From Methylomonas sp. (GTDB lineage Bacteria > Pseudomonadota > Gammaproteobacteria > Methylococcales > Methylomonadaceae), in assembly GCA_028688235.1 (NCBI GenBank), contig JAQTYP010000215.1:1-6322 (forward strand): DNA of 6,322 nt. Reading direction: 5' to 3'. The position numbers and the translations under genes were made by a program. This document shows, piece by piece, positions 4,668 to 6,322 of this stretch; within the stretch, counting starts at the first letter, position 1; every line of letters starts with the position of its first letter. A model generated the notes under the pieces. The model did not search any database. It saw only the letters and a program-made list of their open reading frames with translations, and was not told the origin of the DNA.

Positions 4668-6322
4668 ATGAATCGCGATTTGCTGAATGAGTTTTGGGGC
4701 GGCTTAGCCGCAATGCTGGTGGCATTGCCTTCCTCGATAGCCTTTGGGATACTGGTTTTTTCGGCTATTTCGCCAGACATGACGGGGCAAGGGGCTTTTA
4801 TTGGTATGGTGGGGGCGGCGGCGTTGGGAATTGCCGCGCCATTTTTTTGCCGTACACCCGCCCTGATTTCCGCGCCATGTGGCCCCGCCGCGGCGGTATT
4901 GTCCGGTCTTGCGGTCGAGTTGTCGCGCCATGGCCTGGGGGCGCAACGAATCACGGGGCTCCTGGCGCTTACCGCGCTGCTGGCTGCAATTTTACAGCTG
5001 CTTTATGGCTCGATGAGGGGAGGGCGCGTCATCAAATATATTCCTTATCCCGTAGTCAGCGGTTATCTTTCCGGAGTGAGTCTGATAATTGCGATCGGCC
5101 AATTGCCGAAATTATTGGGCTTGCCCAAGGAGCTGACAGTGGGGCGCGGCTTGTTGTCGCCCGAAGCCTGGCAATGGCCCGGAGTCATCGTCGGCTTGAT
5201 CACTATTACGGTTATGCTGTGCGCGCCGCGCGTCACGCAAAAAATTCCCGCCGCCATCCTGGGCTTGATAGCAGGTATCGCGGGTTATTTTGCGCTGGCG
5301 GCATTTATGCCGGCATTGCTGAAACTCGAAGCCAATCCATTGATCATCGGCCCTTTCGGTGTCAGTGCGGCATTTGGAGAAACTGTCGTCGAGCGATTTC
5401 GATTGATGCTGAATGTCCGGTTGGATGATTTGAGTCTGGTTGCGTATTCGGCGTTAGCCTTGTCGGCGCTGCTATCGATCGATACGTTGAAAACTTGTGT
5501 CGTACTCGATGCCTTGACCAAGAATCGGCATGATTCGAACCGGACTCTGCTTGGGCAAGGCGCGGCCAATCTGGTTTCATTCCTGGCCGGAGGCATGCCG
5601 GGCGCTGGCGCCATGGGGCCGACTTTGGTCAATGTGACCAGTGGTGGACGTAAGATTCAGTCGGGGTTAATAGAAGGCGGATTGGTAGGGTTGGCGGTAT
5701 TGGCGCTGTCGCCTTTAATCGCCTGGGTGCCAATCGCTGCGTTGGCGGGTATATTGTTGGTCGTTGCATTTCGGATGTTCGACTGGCATGCCTTCAGGTT
5801 ATTGAGGCAGGCCGAAACGCGTTTGGACTTTGCCGTGATTGCCTCCGTTGTATTCGTGGCTGAGACGGTTGGATTGATCGCCGCGTCGGCGGTAGGCGTT
5901 GGTTTGGCCATTTTATTGTTTATGCGCGATCAAATCCGTCTCACGGTTTTGCGGCGTAGGGCGACGCTAAAGGAAGTCAGTTCTAAAACCTATCGCCTCG
6001 AATCCGAGTATGCGATATTGCAACGCCGCGGGCATGAAGCCGTCATTTACGAGTTGCAGGGTAATCTGTTTTTCGGCACCACCGATCATTTATTCAGCGA
6101 TCTGGAAGCGGACTTGCGAACCAGTAAATGGATGCTGTTTGACATGCGCCGTGTTCAGTCCATGGATTACACAGCCACCCATTTGTTTACGTTAATGCTG
6201 GACCGGCTGGGCGAACGCGGCGGCGAGTTGATGTTTAGCGGCATGCCTTCCAGTTTGCCAAGTCAACAAGATTTGCGGCGCTACATGGTCGGTGTGGGAC
6301 TCATCGGTGAGCAGGGCGGGGG
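4668..6322 (+). CDS. SulP-family (SLC26-type) anion transporter with STAS domain, 3' end cut by the window
   Basis: An open frame runs from the ATG at 4668 to the window end, 551 codons without a stop. It encodes an inner-membrane SulP carrier; relatives transport sulfate, bicarbonate or other anions, often coupled to Na+ or H+. Hydrophobic segments fill about residues 10-420. Signatures include GGLAAMLVALPSSIAFG (11-27), the CGPAAA loop (71-76), VIKYIPYPVVSGYLSG (121-136), GQGAANLVSFLAGGMPGAGAMG (split at 297-308 and 309-317) and DFAVIASVVFVAE (387-399). A STAS domain begins near 455 (YELQGNLFFG 461-470; FDMRRVQSMDYTA 491-503). In-frame stop TAA at 4644-4646 limits upstream starts. No Shine-Dalgarno is visible before the ATG, which lies 26 bp from the IS21 remnant edge, so its native leader may have been altered. 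Some relatives of this type carry a cyclic-nucleotide-binding domain after STAS; that part would lie beyond the window. Substrate is not determinable. Confidence 0.92.
   Translation, partial: MNRDLLNEFWGGLAAMLVALPSSIAFGILVFSAISPDMTGQGAFIGMVGAAALGIAAPFFCRTPALISAPCGPAAAVLSGLAVELSRHGLGAQRITGLLALTALLAAILQLLYGSMRGGRVIKYIPYPVVSGYLSGVSLIIAIGQLPKLLGLPKELTVGRGLLSPEAWQWPGVIVGLITITVMLCAPRVTQKIPAAILGLIAGIAGYFALAAFMPALLKLEANPLIIGPFGVSAAFGETVVERFRLMLNVRLDDLSLVAYSALALSALLSIDTLKTCVVLDALTKNRHDSNRTLLGQGAANLVSFLAGGMPGAGAMGPTLVNVTSGGRKIQSGLIEGGLVGLAVLALSPLIAWVPIAALAGILLVVAFRMFDWHAFRLLRQAETRLDFAVIASVVFVAETVGLIAASAVGVGLAILLFMRDQIRLTVLRRRATLKEVSSKTYRLESEYAILQRRGHEAVIYELQGNLFFGTTDHLFSDLEADLRTSKWMLFDMRRVQSMDYTATHLFTLMLDRLGERGGELMFSGMPSSLPSQQDLRRYMVGVGLIGEQGG

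Noticed and set aside
4694..5428. Long plus-strand frame starting MGRLSRNAGG.
   Set aside because: It overlaps the SulP gene in another frame, is rich in Arg/Gly as expected for an out-of-frame reading, and has no family resemblance.

Overview
The window looks like chromosomal DNA of a Gram-negative proteobacterium of moderate GC content. The Kup protein closely resembles the gammaproteobacterial type (628 aa against 622 in E. coli), and there is an outer-membrane-type lipoprotein. A methanotroph-like gammaproteobacterium (Methylococcales) is my guess from the overall feel of the proteins; no gene here proves it.

Layout, left to right. (1) 38-922, plus strand: a complete metallo-beta-lactamase-fold hydrolase. 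(2) 1012-2898, plus strand: a complete Kup-type potassium transporter, with a plausible extended -10 promoter in the gap before it. (3) 2913-3383, minus strand: a small His/Tyr-rich lipoprotein of unknown function, convergent with kup across only 14 bp. (4) 3455-4321, minus strand: a complete fumarylacetoacetate hydrolase (FAH) family enzyme, 71 bp upstream of the lipoprotein gene and probably co-transcribed with it. (5) 4322-4667: the divergent intergenic region, mostly occupied by the wreck of an IS21-family insertion sequence. It keeps the istA start, about 37 codons, a 10-bp hairpin over the istA ribosome-binding site, and a repeat-bearing outer end. (6) 4668-6322, plus strand: a SulP-family anion transporter with the beginning of a STAS domain, cut by the window end.

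The genes do not form one obvious pathway. Two encode ion transporters (K+ uptake and an anion/bicarbonate/sulfate-type carrier), two encode metal-dependent hydrolase-fold enzymes, and one encodes an envelope lipoprotein. I see no defence, secretion or biosynthetic system, no tRNA or rRNA, and no CRISPR array. The part most worth a second look is 4419-4667. There a decayed transposon end forms the entire 5' region of two divergent genes, and it ends only 26 bp before the SulP start codon.
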